From assembly GCA_002066995.1 (NCBI GenBank), contig MWTC01000013.1:1-64000 (forward strand): a stretch of DNA of 64,000 bases, written 5' to 3'. Source of the DNA: Sphingobacteriales bacterium UTBCD1. Its GTDB lineage: Bacteria; Bacteroidota; Bacteroidia; Chitinophagales; Chitinophagaceae. The notes below the pieces were generated by a model. That model did not search any database, was not told the origin of the DNA, and was given only the letters and a program-made list of their open reading frames with translations. The position numbers and the translations under genes were made by a program. Shown in pieces: positions 9,241-19,000 of this stretch (position 1 is its first letter; every line of letters begins with the position of its first letter).

Positions 9241-9630
9241 CCTGAATTTTTCAGAACATGGATTTGTCAGCTACGAAAGGGATTTCAGTGGATGATCGAA
9301 TAAAAATGGCAACTGCACAATAACAGTTACATGTGGTTATTCTTAGTATTCAGTGAAAGATTATTCGGAAGGAATCTGGATCCAGGTTTTAAAAAAAGGG
9401 TTAAAAAGAAGTTAATGGGTAACGAAAATAATAGGGTTTTTCCGTAACTCCAAGTAAAACGTAGATTTACGGTACTATTTTTTTTAAGAATTTTTATTTG
9501 TGTCGTTTTGAAATTTAATTTTTCGTGCAAGAAAATGCGCAGCGGCGATTCCACCACGTTTTAAATATTTCAAAAAGAATTGTCATGCAAATAGAATACA
9601 GGCAAGTGCCTGAATTAACCAGGAACAGGT
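9241..9630. other. AT-rich intergenic stretch with an inverted CCGTAA/TTACGG pair
   Basis: No convincing gene is seen. A 76-codon minus-strand frame at 9327-9557 has low-complexity composition and no family resemblance. The notable detail is CCGTAA at 9442-9447 facing TTACGG at 9467-9472, followed by a T-rich run, which could be a regulator site or a weak hairpin upstream of the hypothetical gene ending at 8722. Confidence 0.4.
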
Positions 9631-9918
9631 TTACACAATGGTCTCATACAGATCATTCCATTTCGGATTCATGCTATTGATCAGGTCTTCTTTTTTCTGC
9701 CGGCTTCCGCCTTTTATTCTTTTTTCTTCTGCTATAGCTGCCCTTATACTGTCGAATCTCCGGTAATACAATAGCTTAACACAATGGTATCTTGAAGAGA
9801 ATCCCTGGTAAAACTTTTGCTTATGCTGAAGAGTTCGTTGAGGCAAATTGGAGGTAACTCCGGTGTAGAGAGTGCGGTGGTTGAGGCTGCCCATGATATA
9901 AACATAACCGCTTTTCAT
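9631..9918 (-). CDS. small GIY-YIG nuclease-family protein
   Basis: A 95-residue protein with the complete single-domain GIY-YIG fold. The GIY strand is GYVYIM (4-9), the YIG strand is LYTGVT (17-22), the conserved Arg is R28 with H32 on the same helix, and the metal-binding Glu lies in AIAEEKRIKGG (E64/E65). The tail NPKWNDLYE is typical of the stand-alone UPF0213/YhbQ-like group. GIY-YIG enzymes cut DNA through one metal ion and a tyrosine, but the cellular job of these tiny stand-alone members is not established. The gene starts 35 bases from repeat block II and is the only gene between the two blocks with a recognisable family. That suggests a link to the spread or maintenance of the repeats, which is my inference. 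Confidence 0.85.
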   Translation of the reverse strand: MKSGYVYIMGSLNHRTLYTGVTSNLPQRTLQHKQKFYQGFSSRYHCVKLLYYRRFDSIRAAIAEEKRIKGGSRQKKEDLINSMNPKWNDLYETIV

Positions 9919-9953
9919 TGGTGATTAGTTTGGGTTGTTTTGTTGTAGTTAAG

Positions 9954-11115
9954 GTTTTTGCGAGGCAATAATAGGGAAATTCATTGTGTAAATAACAATT
10001 CCCATTGCCGAAGCAAACTGCACTCTGAAAAAACACCAAACCCAACACACGAGGAAGATTGCTTCGTCGCTCCTCTCACACGAGGAAGATTGCTTCGTTC
10101 CTCGCAATGACCCTCGCTTCGCTCCTCGCAATGACCTGGGCTTCGTCGCTGCTCTCACACGAGGAAGATTGCTTCGTTCCTCGCAATGACCCCCGCTCCG
10201 CTCCCCGCAGTGACCCTCCCGACTGTTTCCGCAAAGACTTGTGCTCAAAAGACTGTTCGTCTTTGCGAGGCAATAAATGAAAACCCGCTTTGTATTGTAA
10301 GCTCCAATTGCCGAAGCAAACTGCATTCCAGGGAAGATTGCTTCGTTCCTCGCTTTGACCCTCGCTTCGCTCCTCGCAATGACCTGGGCTTCGTCGCTGC
10401 TCTCACACGAGGAAGATTGCTTCGTTCCTCGCAATGACCCCCGCTTCGCTCCCCGCAGTGACCCTACCGACTGACTCCACAACGACTCTCGTCAAAAAAG
10501 ACTGTCCGTCTTTGCGAGGCAATCAATGAAAGCCTCATTGTGTTCCGTCACTCCCATTGCCGAAGCAAACTGCACTCTGAAAAAGCCCGAACCCAACACA
10601 CGAGGAAGATTGCTTCGTCGCTCCTCTCACACGAGGAAGATTGCTTCGTTCCTCGCAATGACCCTCGCTTCGCTCCTCGCAATGACCCTACCGACTGACT
10701 CCACAACGACTCTCGTCAAAAAAGACTGTTCGTCTTTGCGAGGCAATCAGTGAAAACCTCATTGTGTCTCGTCATTCCCCATTGCCGAAGCAAACTGCAC
10801 TCTGAAAAAGCCCGAACCCAACACACGAGGAAGATTGCTTCGTTCCTCGCAATGACCCTCACTCCGCTCCTCGCAATGACCATCGCTACAAAAGACTGTT
10901 CGTCTTTGCGAGGCAATAAATGAAAACCTCATTGTGTCACGTAACTCCAATTGCCGAAGCAAACTGCACTCTGAAAAAGCCTGAACCCAACACACGAGGA
11001 AGATTGCTTCGTCGCTGCTCTCACACGAGGAAGATTGCTTCGTTCCTCGCAATGACCCTCGCTTCGCTCCCCGCAGTGACCATCGCTACAAAAGTCTGTT
11101 CGTCTTTGCGAGGAA
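9954..11115. repeat. interspersed hairpin repeat, block II (five units plus a partial)
   Basis: The same composite repeat as at 8190-8665 recurs at 9954, 10259, 10508, 10732 and 10902, with a degenerate sixth start at 11102. Each unit opens with GT(C/T)TTTGCGAGG, carries the core CATTGCCGAAGCAAACTGCA (ATTGCC in some copies) about 50 bases in, and runs into one to three GAGGAAGATTGC hairpin units ending in CCTCGCAATGACC. Start-to-start spacing is 305, 249, 224, 170 and 200 bases, so the units differ mainly in the number of short hairpins. Spacing is too irregular for CRISPR and there are no unique spacers. The many overlapping ORFs here, including one of 177 codons at 9949-10482, are translations of the repeat. 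The stretch 11116-11284 after it shows nothing recognisable. Confidence 0.85.
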
Positions 11116-11275
11116 TTGAAAGAAAGACCTACACATTACCCCGATATCTCTCCCCGTTATGAACTCTTCTGCTTGCATCTCAACGGCCCGGGATTTAATT
11201 TGATCGGTTTTCCGCCTCATGAACAAAAGTAAATTTCAGTTTACGGGCTGCGGCAACACCAATATCATTCATTCT

Positions 11276-11305
11276 AAAAAAAAACCTCCGGTGCAGGACC
11301 GGAGG
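11276..11305 (-). terminator. intrinsic terminator of the zinc-ribbon gene
   Basis: Perfect 8-bp stem CCTCCGGT (11285-11292) / ACCGGAGG (11298-11305) with a 5-base loop. On the minus strand it is followed by nine Ts (11276-11284). It lies 28 bases past the stop at 11333, in the right orientation for that gene. Confidence 0.85.
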
Positions 11306-11332
11306 AAAACAAAAAAATTTTGAAATTATCTC

Positions 11333-12088
11333 TTATTGTGGATTCACGCTTTTCTCCAATTCATCATCAACAAGGATGCGGCCGCAGTTTTCACATATCA
11401 TCACTTTTTTTCTCTGCCTTATCTCACTTTGCTTTTGTGGTGGCACTGCATAAAAACATCCCCCGCAGGCATCTCTTTCTACCGGCACAACAGCTAACCC
11501 ATTGCGGTAGCTTTTACGAATCTTATCATAACTGGCAAGAAGACGGCTGTCAACACTTTCCCTGGCTTCAGCAGCAAGTTTATTGAAATGCTTCTCTTCT
11601 TTTTCATTTGCGGCAATGATTTTTTCCAACTCGCCTTTCTTGGTATTCAGCACCGTTTCTTTGGTTGCAATAATCTTTTTAACCTTTTCCAGTGCAATGG
11701 CTTTCTCAGCTATTTCTTCATTTGCATCCTTGATATGTTTTTCAGAAAGCTTCACTTCCAGTTGCTGCATCTCTATCTCTTTATTGATCGCTTCAAACTC
11801 CCGGTTGTTCTTAACATTAGTGCTTTGCTTTTCATATTTCTTGACCAGCGCCTGCGACTCTTTTATCGCTTCCTTCTTTTGTTCGATAAAATCGGTCACG
11901 CCATTGATCTCTTCTTCAATACGCATCTGCCGGGAATTTAATCCGTGTATCTCATCTTCCAGGTCAGCCACTTCCATCGGCAATTCACCCTTTAAAATAT
12001 GGATTTCATCCAACTTGCTTTCGATCTTCTGAAGATTAACAAGTGAGGTGAGTTTTTCTTCTACCGAAAATTCTTTAACGTTTGCCAT
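11333..12088 (-). CDS. coiled-coil protein with C4 zinc ribbon (CdsZ/CT398/HP0958-like)
   Basis: This 251-residue protein has about 190 residues of heptad-rich, Lys/Glu-rich coiled coil, followed by a C-terminal zinc ribbon with Cys208-x2-Cys211 and Cys232-x2-Cys235 (ACGGC ... CENCG). That architecture is the zf-RING_7 (PF02591) family, whose studied members in Chlamydia and Helicobacter act as chaperone-like or nucleic-acid-binding factors; the Bacteroidota role is not established. A cytoplasmic location is expected, as there is no signal peptide. It lies 42 bases downstream of the Nif3-like gene on the same strand, an arrangement I recall as common in Bacteroidota, so the two are probably cotranscribed and end at the hairpin at 11285. 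Confidence 0.85.
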   Translation of the reverse strand: MANVKEFSVEEKLTSLVNLQKIESKLDEIHILKGELPMEVADLEDEIHGLNSRQMRIEEEINGVTDFIEQKKEAIKESQALVKKYEKQSTNVKNNREFEAINKEIEMQQLEVKLSEKHIKDANEEIAEKAIALEKVKKIIATKETVLNTKKGELEKIIAANEKEEKHFNKLAAEARESVDSRLLASYDKIRKSYRNGLAVVPVERDACGGCFYAVPPQKQSEIRQRKKVMICENCGRILVDDELEKSVNPQ

Positions 12089-12130
12089 GTATTGATTAAT
12101 TTTTTTCCGGGCTGTCCATCCCCTCAGTAT

Positions 12131-13228
12131 TCAGATAAAATACTTTACGGGATTGGTTTTCACCCGGGTTTTCAGGACGGCAAAGGTAGGAAATTTTTGC
12201 TCCAAAACCTCTTTCAGCAGGTCTATGGTAAACTGCTCGCTTTCAAAATGCCCGATGTCGGCGATCACTATCCGGCCATTGGCATCAAAAAATTCATGAT
12301 ATTTCATATCAGCAGTAATATAAATGTCTACGCCGGCGGCTAATGCTTTGGAAACCAAAAAACTTCCCGATCCCCCACACAAAGCAACTTTCTGAACAGG
12401 CTTGCCCAGAAACTGCGTATGGCGCACTACGGGTACACCAATAATATTCTTGATATGGTTGAGAAAGTCGGCTTCACTGATCGCTTGCGGCAGGTCACCC
12501 ACTATTCCACTGCCCGTGCCCGGATGATCATTGGACAGGTTTACTACATCATAAGCCACTTCTTCGTATGGATGAGCGCCTTTCATTGCTTTTATCACTG
12601 CTCCCTCAAGCCATGCCGGAAAGATCGCTTCAACCCTGATCTCTTTTTCTTGATGACGTTCACCGACTTTGCCAACATAGGGATTGGTGCCGGCCCCGGC
12701 TTTGAAAGTGCCCATACCTTCCGAATTAAAACTGCATTCACTGTAATTCCCGATACATCCAGCACCGGCACCAAAAATGGCATTGCGCACCTGTCCGGCT
12801 TTATCTGCAGGAACAAAAGTGAAAAGTTTTCTGAGTGTATTTTCTTTAGGAAACAGAATAGTGAGATTTTTCAGCCCCAGCAACTCCGCAATTTTTCCAT
12901 TCACCCCCTTCAAAACATTGTCCAGATTGGTATGAATGGCATAAATGGCAATGTCATTTTTAATAGCAGCAATCACTGCTTTTTCTACATAGTTTTTCCC
13001 GTTGATTTTTTTCAATCCGCTGAACACAATGGGATGATGAGCCACTATAAGGTTACATTTTTTTTCTATAGCATCCATTACAACATCTTCCGTAGCATCC
13101 AGCGAACAGATGATTCCCGTGCAATCATGATTTGAATCGCCGGTTATTAATCCTGCATTATCGTAATGCTCCTGTAAAGAAAGAGGAGCAATAGTTTCAA
13201 GAAAAGATGTGATCTCTGCTATTCTCAT
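12131..13228 (-). CDS. Nif3-like dinuclear metal centre hexameric protein
   Basis: At 365 residues this is the long form of the NIF3/YbgI family, with an inserted middle domain as in YqfO. The N-terminal half shows the metal-binding HHPIVFSG motif and a DNAGLI(T)GD motif near residue 25; the C-terminal half carries GGSGSFL and DIGHFESEQ, the second metal-ligand segment. Members assemble as toroidal hexamers with two metals per subunit; some are annotated GTP cyclohydrolase I type 2, but the physiological substrate is unresolved. The start MRIAEITSFLE is the usual beginning of the family. It is the first gene of a probable two-gene operon with the zinc-ribbon protein. Confidence 0.9.
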   Translation of the reverse strand: MRIAEITSFLETIAPLSLQEHYDNAGLITGDSNHDCTGIICSLDATEDVVMDAIEKKCNLIVAHHPIVFSGLKKINGKNYVEKAVIAAIKNDIAIYAIHTNLDNVLKGVNGKIAELLGLKNLTILFPKENTLRKLFTFVPADKAGQVRNAIFGAGAGCIGNYSECSFNSEGMGTFKAGAGTNPYVGKVGERHQEKEIRVEAIFPAWLEGAVIKAMKGAHPYEEVAYDVVNLSNDHPGTGSGIVGDLPQAISEADFLNHIKNIIGVPVVRHTQFLGKPVQKVALCGGSGSFLVSKALAAGVDIYITADMKYHEFFDANGRIVIADIGHFESEQFTIDLLKEVLEQKFPTFAVLKTRVKTNPVKYFI

Positions 13229-13451
13229 GAATTAAAGATACGGCAGTTTAACAATGGTTTGAAACAGTGTCTTTCCCGGATAAATCATATTTTGAATCTC
13301 GGTAGCCCTGCAGTAGGGTAAACATCATCCTGCTTACCAGTCATAAAATATTTTCATAGCAACCTTATCAAATCATTTTCTTGTGGAAAAGGATATCAAA
13401 ACTTTTTTCATAAACAAGCAGACGCTCGGCAGGTGACCGGAATTAGTTTTT

Positions 13452-13459
13452 TATCTTTG
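13452..13459 (+). promoter_or_regulatory. candidate -7 box of the YitT-like gene
   Basis: TATCTTTG fits the Bacteroidota -7 element TAnnTTTG. It ends only five bases before the ATG at 13465, so transcription would begin at or next to the start codon, giving a nearly leaderless message. No clear -33 TTTG is visible, so this is tentative. Confidence 0.3.
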
Positions 13460-13464
13460 AATGA

Positions 13465-14439
13465 ATGGCATCGGACCTGAAATTTTATCAATTACTGGCT
13501 CACCGGGTACGGTTGATCCTCGGCAAAGACAAGAACGCCGTTTTGTCTCACTATGAGTATGCCAAGGGAATAAAAATACTCCGCCGCTCTGCATGGAATG
13601 AAACAAGAAACATTTTTCTGATGATCGCAGGTATTTCTTCTGCAGCTTTTGGCCTGGAAAGCTTCCTGATACCTACCGGTTTTATTGATGGCGGAGTAAC
13701 CGGAATTTCATTGCTTGCAAGCCGTACTTCCAATTTATCCCTTTCTATCTTAATTGTATTGATCAACCTCCCTTTCATTTTTTTAGGCTGGCAGCAGATC
13801 GGGAAAACATTTGCTTTTAAGAGTATTATAGCCATAGCATTATTGGCAACAGTTCTTGCCTTTGTTCATCTCCCGGTAATCACCAACGACAAATTATTAG
13901 TGGCAGTCTTCGGAGGATTTTTTCTGGGTCTGGGTATCGGGCTTACCATCCGTGGCGGCGGTGTGATTGATGGTACAGAGATCCTTGCCATATACCTGAG
14001 CCGAAAGAGAAGTCTGTCGGTGGGTGACTTTATTTTACTATTCAATATTATCATTTTTTCCGTTGCAGCATATTTACTGACCCCGGAAGTCGCCCTTTAC
14101 TCTGTTCTCACTTACATGGCTGCCTCCAAAACGGTGGACTTTGTATTGGAAGGCATTGAAGAATTCACAGGCATCACCATTATTTCAACACATAGCCAGG
14201 AGATTGCTGAAATGATCAAGACAAAACTGGGGCACGGCCTTACAGTTTATTCAGGCAAAAAAGGCTATGGCAAATCAGGCGAAAAACACGACAGCATAGA
14301 AATAATTTTCACCGTTATTACGAGGCTGGAAATCAGTCGCCTGACTAACGAGGTGGAGCGCATAGATCCAAACACCTTTATCGTAATGCAGAGCATCAAA
14401 GACACTCATGGTGGTATGGTAAAAAAACGAGCTTTATAA
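13465..14439 (+). CDS. YitT family membrane protein (DUF161 + DUF2179)
   Basis: A 324-residue protein with a 45-residue cytoplasmic N-terminus and then five to six hydrophobic segments (about 48-205). The first carries the family's LIPTGFIDGGVTGISL loop, and a later loop has the glycine-rich GLTIRGGGVIDGTEI. The C-terminal soluble domain, about 235-315 (ITIISTHSQEIAEMI ... GYGKSGE), is DUF2179. The YitT family is widespread in Firmicutes and Bacteroidota; transported substrates are unknown. It is monocistronic by layout, divergent from the Nif3 gene with 236 bases between them. Confidence 0.85.
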   Translation: MASDLKFYQLLAHRVRLILGKDKNAVLSHYEYAKGIKILRRSAWNETRNIFLMIAGISSAAFGLESFLIPTGFIDGGVTGISLLASRTSNLSLSILIVLINLPFIFLGWQQIGKTFAFKSIIAIALLATVLAFVHLPVITNDKLLVAVFGGFFLGLGIGLTIRGGGVIDGTEILAIYLSRKRSLSVGDFILLFNIIIFSVAAYLLTPEVALYSVLTYMAASKTVDFVLEGIEEFTGITIISTHSQEIAEMIKTKLGHGLTVYSGKKGYGKSGEKHDSIEIIFTVITRLEISRLTNEVERIDPNTFIVMQSIKDTHGGMVKKRAL

Positions 14440-14457
14440 TTACAGACAGTTCTTCCA

Positions 14458-14484
14458 AATTTCTTTTTTCCAGGAAAAGAAATT
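14458..14484 (+). terminator. weak AT-rich hairpin after the YitT-like gene
   Basis: AATTTCTTTT (14458-14467) and AAAAGAAATT (14475-14484) form a perfect 10-bp inverted repeat around a 7-base loop, 18 bases after the stop. The stem is AT-rich and no T-run follows, so termination is uncertain. Confidence 0.35.
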
Positions 14485-14559
14485 CTTTCGTAACTTTTCG
14501 TCACTTCCCCGCCCTTTGGACGATTCCATACCCCGGAAATCATTTCCAAATTTTTTGTT

Positions 14560-15183
14560 ATGCTGAAAAGAACTCATGGTCGTTTGCTGATTACCTTATT
14601 GGTAATTACCGGCCTGGCAGGTACATTGAATAACACTTCTCTTTCTCAAAAAGAAAGAAAGTTTGCTATCAACCTGATGAAAGAAGGAAAGGCGGAGCTA
14701 TTTCAATCAGCAGAAGGACTATCCGGAGCCCAGCTAAATTTTAAATCAGCACCAGGCAGCCGGTCTGTAAAGCACTACATTTATCACATAGCTTCCTGCG
14801 AGCAAAAATCCTGGGATTTGCTGACCACAATCATGAAGACAGCTCCTAATCCTGAAAAAAGGTCTCTCATAAAGTTTACCGATGATCAACTGGTTGCGAT
14901 GATGGAAGACCCTGCTTCTGCTCTGCTGGTTTCTGAATCCGGAAATACAAAAAATGAATCTTTCAAATCAGTACAGGAAGCGCTTGATTTTTTTAAAACC
15001 CAAAGGATGGATCACATAAAGTATATGAAATTAAGTACTGAAGATCTGAGAAATCATGTGGTTGAAATGCCTTTTGGATGGATAGATTGCTACCAGTTTT
15101 GTCTGATGATCGGTTCACATAGTAAGCGTCATATTAAACAAATAGAGGAACTGAAATCAGACCCCAGGTTCCCTGTAAAATAA
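14560..15183 (+). CDS. exported DinB-like four-helix protein
   Basis: 207 residues. Residues 1-30 form a hydrophobic N-terminal signal (LLITLLVITGLAGTL). The rest is an all-helical DinB/YfiT-like domain: HYIYHIASCEQKSWDL near residue 70, HIKYMKLSTEDL near 150, and the C-terminal HSKRHIKQIEEL, whose histidines are the usual metal ligands of the superfamily. DinB-like proteins include thiol-dependent transferases, but function cannot be assigned from fold alone. The signal suggests a periplasmic location, which is less usual for the family. The gene is flanked by its own hairpin terminator at 15216. Confidence 0.8.
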   Translation: MLKRTHGRLLITLLVITGLAGTLNNTSLSQKERKFAINLMKEGKAELFQSAEGLSGAQLNFKSAPGSRSVKHYIYHIASCEQKSWDLLTTIMKTAPNPEKRSLIKFTDDQLVAMMEDPASALLVSESGNTKNESFKSVQEALDFFKTQRMDHIKYMKLSTEDLRNHVVEMPFGWIDCYQFCLMIGSHSKRHIKQIEELKSDPRFPVK

Positions 15184-15215
15184 TATCTGGCAACGAACTC
15201 AAGGTTGAAAAACCT

Positions 15216-15251
15216 AAGCCCCGTAATCTCCGTAAAGATGAGGGGCTTTTT
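15216..15251 (+). terminator. intrinsic terminator after the DinB-like gene
   Basis: AAGCCCC (15216-15222) pairs with GGGGCTT (15242-15248) across a 19-base loop and is followed by T residues. A smaller stem AGGTT/AACCT lies just upstream. The rest of the stretch to 15490 shows no gene. Confidence 0.6.
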
Positions 15252-15490
15252 GTTTGATATGATTACAGAAAAAATCAATTCGCCTGCATAAAGACTCACA
15301 ACAGCAAAATCTTTATAAAACAGAAGTGAAAATATCAGACTGAGAGCCATTTTTTTCCGATATCCCATCACCAGGTTATAAAGCCAGCTGCAAAATCGGG
15401 GCTTAATTCATAATTTCCCCTCTTGATTAGTAAAATAACGATTGCAAAGCATGCTGCATATCTTTAATTTGCCGGTTGGTTAAACCCCCT

Positions 15491-15901
15491 ATGCGAAAAG
15501 TATTTGCATTGATACCAATTTTATTCATTCTTTTTTCCTGTAAAAAGGTGAAAGAAAATATAGCACAGGATGCTATTATTTCTGCAATGACCAGCGGTCA
15601 ATGGGTTATTACGCAATTTACCAATAACGGGAGCAATATTACCTCCAGTTTTTCGGGCTACAAATTTCAATATTACAGTAATAAAACTGTGGACGCCATT
15701 AAAAACGGCAACGTTGAAAAAACAGGAAACTGGGATGGAAATGCATCTACCATGACAACATGGGCCAGCTTTCCCGGAGCTGGCGCTCCACTTGACCTGA
15801 TCAACGGTACCTGGCATATTGATAACAATAGCTGGACTTTTGTCGTTGCTTCACAAGCAAACGGAAGTGATACAAAAACAATGAGGCTGGACAAACAATA
15901 A
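15491..15901 (+). CDS. small lipoprotein, lipocalin-like
   Basis: The chosen start MRKVFALIPILFILFSC gives a clean lipoprotein signal with Cys at residue 17; an earlier in-frame ATG at 15476 would add five residues (MVKPP). The mature part, about 120 residues, reads as an antiparallel beta-barrel of the lipocalin-like type common in Bacteroidota (GQWVITQFTNNGSNITS, YKFQYYSNKTVDAI, GNWDGN, GTWHIDNNSWTF). Ligand unknown. It is expected to be lipidated in the periplasm or outer membrane. It stands alone, 159 bases before the PKD giant gene. Confidence 0.75.
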   Translation: MRKVFALIPILFILFSCKKVKENIAQDAIISAMTSGQWVITQFTNNGSNITSSFSGYKFQYYSNKTVDAIKNGNVEKTGNWDGNASTMTTWASFPGAGAPLDLINGTWHIDNNSWTFVVASQANGSDTKTMRLDKQ

Positions 15902-16060
15902 ACCCGGCTCCGGTACGTAATAGAAACTAATATCCTGCCCGTATCCAGCCCCTATGCATCAAACCAAATTAATTTTTCGGATAAAAAACGATCTTGCCCG
16001 GGAGTTTTTTTATATTGGCAATTCAATTTGTTAATTGAGATTATTAAACCAATTATTTCG

Positions 16061-19000
16061 TTGAAAAGAAAAGATCACCATACCCTTACAAAACTGCTCA
16101 TTGCATTTACATCTGTGTATCTGCTCTTTTGTTCTACCTTGTATAGCCAGGCCCCTTCGGCGAATTTCACTGCCTCGCCGTTAGCCGGATGTTCCCCTTT
16201 ACTCGTCAACTTCCAGGATCTTTCTAATGGTAATCCTACATCCTGGCAATGGGATTTTGGAAATGGGAATTCTTCCACGCTTCAAAACCCGGCTGCAGCA
16301 TATTTCACACCGGGTAACTATACCGTAAAACTTACAGTTGCTAATGCGAACGGATCAAATACACTGACCCGTACACAATATATCACTGTATATGAAGCAC
16401 CGACGGTTAGCTTTACCGCTAACAATACCGCAGGCTGTTTCCCCCTTCATGTACAGTTCACAGATCAATCAACTGCCGGTTCGGGAAACACTAATGTAAG
16501 CTGGCAATGGGATTTTGGAAATGGCCAGATATCTAATGTTCAAAACCCTTCAGTATCCTACACCACTGCAGGAGTTTTTTCAGTGACACTTAAAGTAACC
16601 AATGATAAAGGTTGCAGCAAAGTATTAAGCCTTCCGAATTATATCTCAGTTACTCCGGGTGTACATTCTTCTTTCACAAATACTATTGCTACCGTATGCA
16701 GTGCCCCGGCTAATATCAGTTTTACCAATAACTCAACAGGCCCCGGTGCATTGACCTGGTTTTGGGATTTTGGGGACGGGAACAATTCCACCGTGCAAAA
16801 TCCCGTTCACACTTATACGGCTGCCGGCAATTATACGGCTATGCTGGTAACGACAAGTACCAGCGGTTGCAGCGATACGGCAAGAACGGCAACACCTGTT
16901 ACTATTGGAGGGATCACTACTTCTTTTAATTCTCCTGCCAGCATCTGCGCCAACTCGGCTGCTTCACTTGTCAATACCTCTGCTCCTGCGCCTGTTAGCT
17001 CTACCTGGTATTTTGGTGATGGAGGAAATTCCAATCTGATCAATCCGGCACATACTTATACTATCGCAGGAACTTATACAATAAGACTTTATAATACATA
17101 CACAAATTGCATTGACTCGGCTTTTCAAAGCATAACAGTAAACCCTTTGCCTGTTCCAAACTTTACTGCGCCTGCTACGATCAGTTGCCAGCCTCCATTT
17201 ACTGCAAATTTCCAGGATCTTTCAACAGGTGCAATAAGCTGGCAATGGGATTTTGGTGACGGGAACACATCTTCTCTGCAAAACCCTTCACACACTTATA
17301 CAAATTACGGAAGTTACAATGTGACCCTTGTAGTCACCAATTCATTCGGATGCCAGGATACAATCAGAAGAAACAATTATATAAATATAAGAAGAGCAAC
17401 TATCAGTATTCCTTCTTTGCCAACTCACGGTTGTATTCCCTTTACCATATCGCCTGTTGCTGTTATCAATGCTTTGGATGCCATCACTTCTTATCAATGG
17501 GATTTCGGTGACGGGACAATTTTAACCGGTGCAACGCCAACGCATACTTACAATGTCCAGGGTACTTACAATGTAATGCTCATCATCACCACCGGCACCG
17601 GCTGTACGGATACTCTGATCATAAATAATGCAGTACGAGTTGGCACTATTCCATCTGTTGATTTCACAGCTTCACCTCTAACGCAATGCGCCACACAAAC
17701 CGTGTCCTTTACTGATCTATCTGCACCTGCAGACCAATGGCTCTGGAGTTTTGGTGATGGCACTACATCCACACAGCAAAATCCCGGTCATGCCTATGCC
17801 ATGCCGGGCAATTATACGGTTATGCTCGTTGCTTCAAATAATGGATGCCCTGATACAATGACCAAGAACAGTTACATCGGCGTGCTTCCTCCGGTATCAA
17901 GATTTAATTTTGCTGCTAATTGTGCGGACCGGTTAGAATTCAGTTTTACGGATCAATCCACAGGCCCCGTATCAACCTGGCAATGGAATTTTGGCGACGG
18001 CAGCCCTATATCCAACTTACAGAATCCCGTTCATATTTTTCCTTCATTAGGTATCTATACAGTTACATTGACGGTCACGAATGGTTCCTGCTCCAACACC
18101 TCAACCAGAATATTACATGCATTGGATGAAAATCCTGATTTCAACAGCACACTAACTTCGTGGTGTAAACCGGTTACTCCATATTTTTCAGCCACGAACA
18201 TAATTCCATCTAATATTTCTAATTATAACTGGAATTTTGGCGACGGAACAATAAACAATACTACAAGTACGAATATCGGCCACACCTATTTTAATTCCGG
18301 TACTTATACTGTCAGGCTTATAACCACAGATATTAACGGATGCAGGGACACCATAACCAAAATAAATTATTTCAGGGTGAATGGGCCGATAGCAAATTTT
18401 TCGGCAACCAATACTTCGGGTTGCGTGGGTTTTACCACCCTGTTTAATGATCTTTCTACGAATGATGGAATTAATAATATTACAAACTGGCAATGGGATT
18501 TCGGTGACGGCTCCGTTCAAACTTTCAGCAGCCCGCCATTTCAACATACGTATAGCACTGCCGGAACCTATTCAGTAAAACTGAAAATAACTGATGTTGC
18601 AGGATGCAGTGATAGCCTGACCCGTTCAAATCTGATCGTTGCCACTGCTCCTCATGCACTGTTTACCTCAAATGATACCCTGACTTGCCCCGGTGCTATT
18701 GCAACCTTTCAAAATGGCTCTTCTTCAGTTTTGCCATTTAACAGTTTTTGGGATTTTGGTGACGGAACAACTGCAAATACTATTGGCGCTTCACCTGTTA
18801 CACACAGCTACACTGTTCCGGGGGATTATACTGTAAAATTGAGAATAGTGGACCAGGTAGGTTGTGCTGACTCGTTGATCAGAAATCTTTATGTACATGT
18901 GGAGAGACCTGTTGCCAGCTTCACGGTGAATGATACAGCCAGTTCATGTATCCCGCTGCAGGCACAGTTTACAAACACCTCAACTTATTTTTCTTCTTTA

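Noticed and set aside
9327-9557. 76-codon minus-strand ORF
   Set aside because: AT-rich, low-complexity, overlaps the inverted CCGTAA/TTACGG pair, and no family resemblance.
9949-10482. 177-codon minus-strand ORF and about twenty shorter ones at 8000-11160, with SLRGTKQSS or CEERS repeats
   Set aside because: They are translations of the hairpin repeat; every frame of the repeat gives such text and none has a start context or family.
8141-11115. CRISPR array
   Set aside because: Units are 170-305 bases apart, with related rather than unique sequence between them, and no cas gene is present.
11583-12032. 149-codon plus-strand ORF with hydrophobic segments
   Set aside because: Antisense of the coiled-coil zinc-ribbon gene; Lys/Glu codons read as Phe/Ser/Leu.
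12419-13135. 238-codon plus-strand ORF
   Set aside because: Antisense to the Nif3-like gene, whose reading is clearly real.
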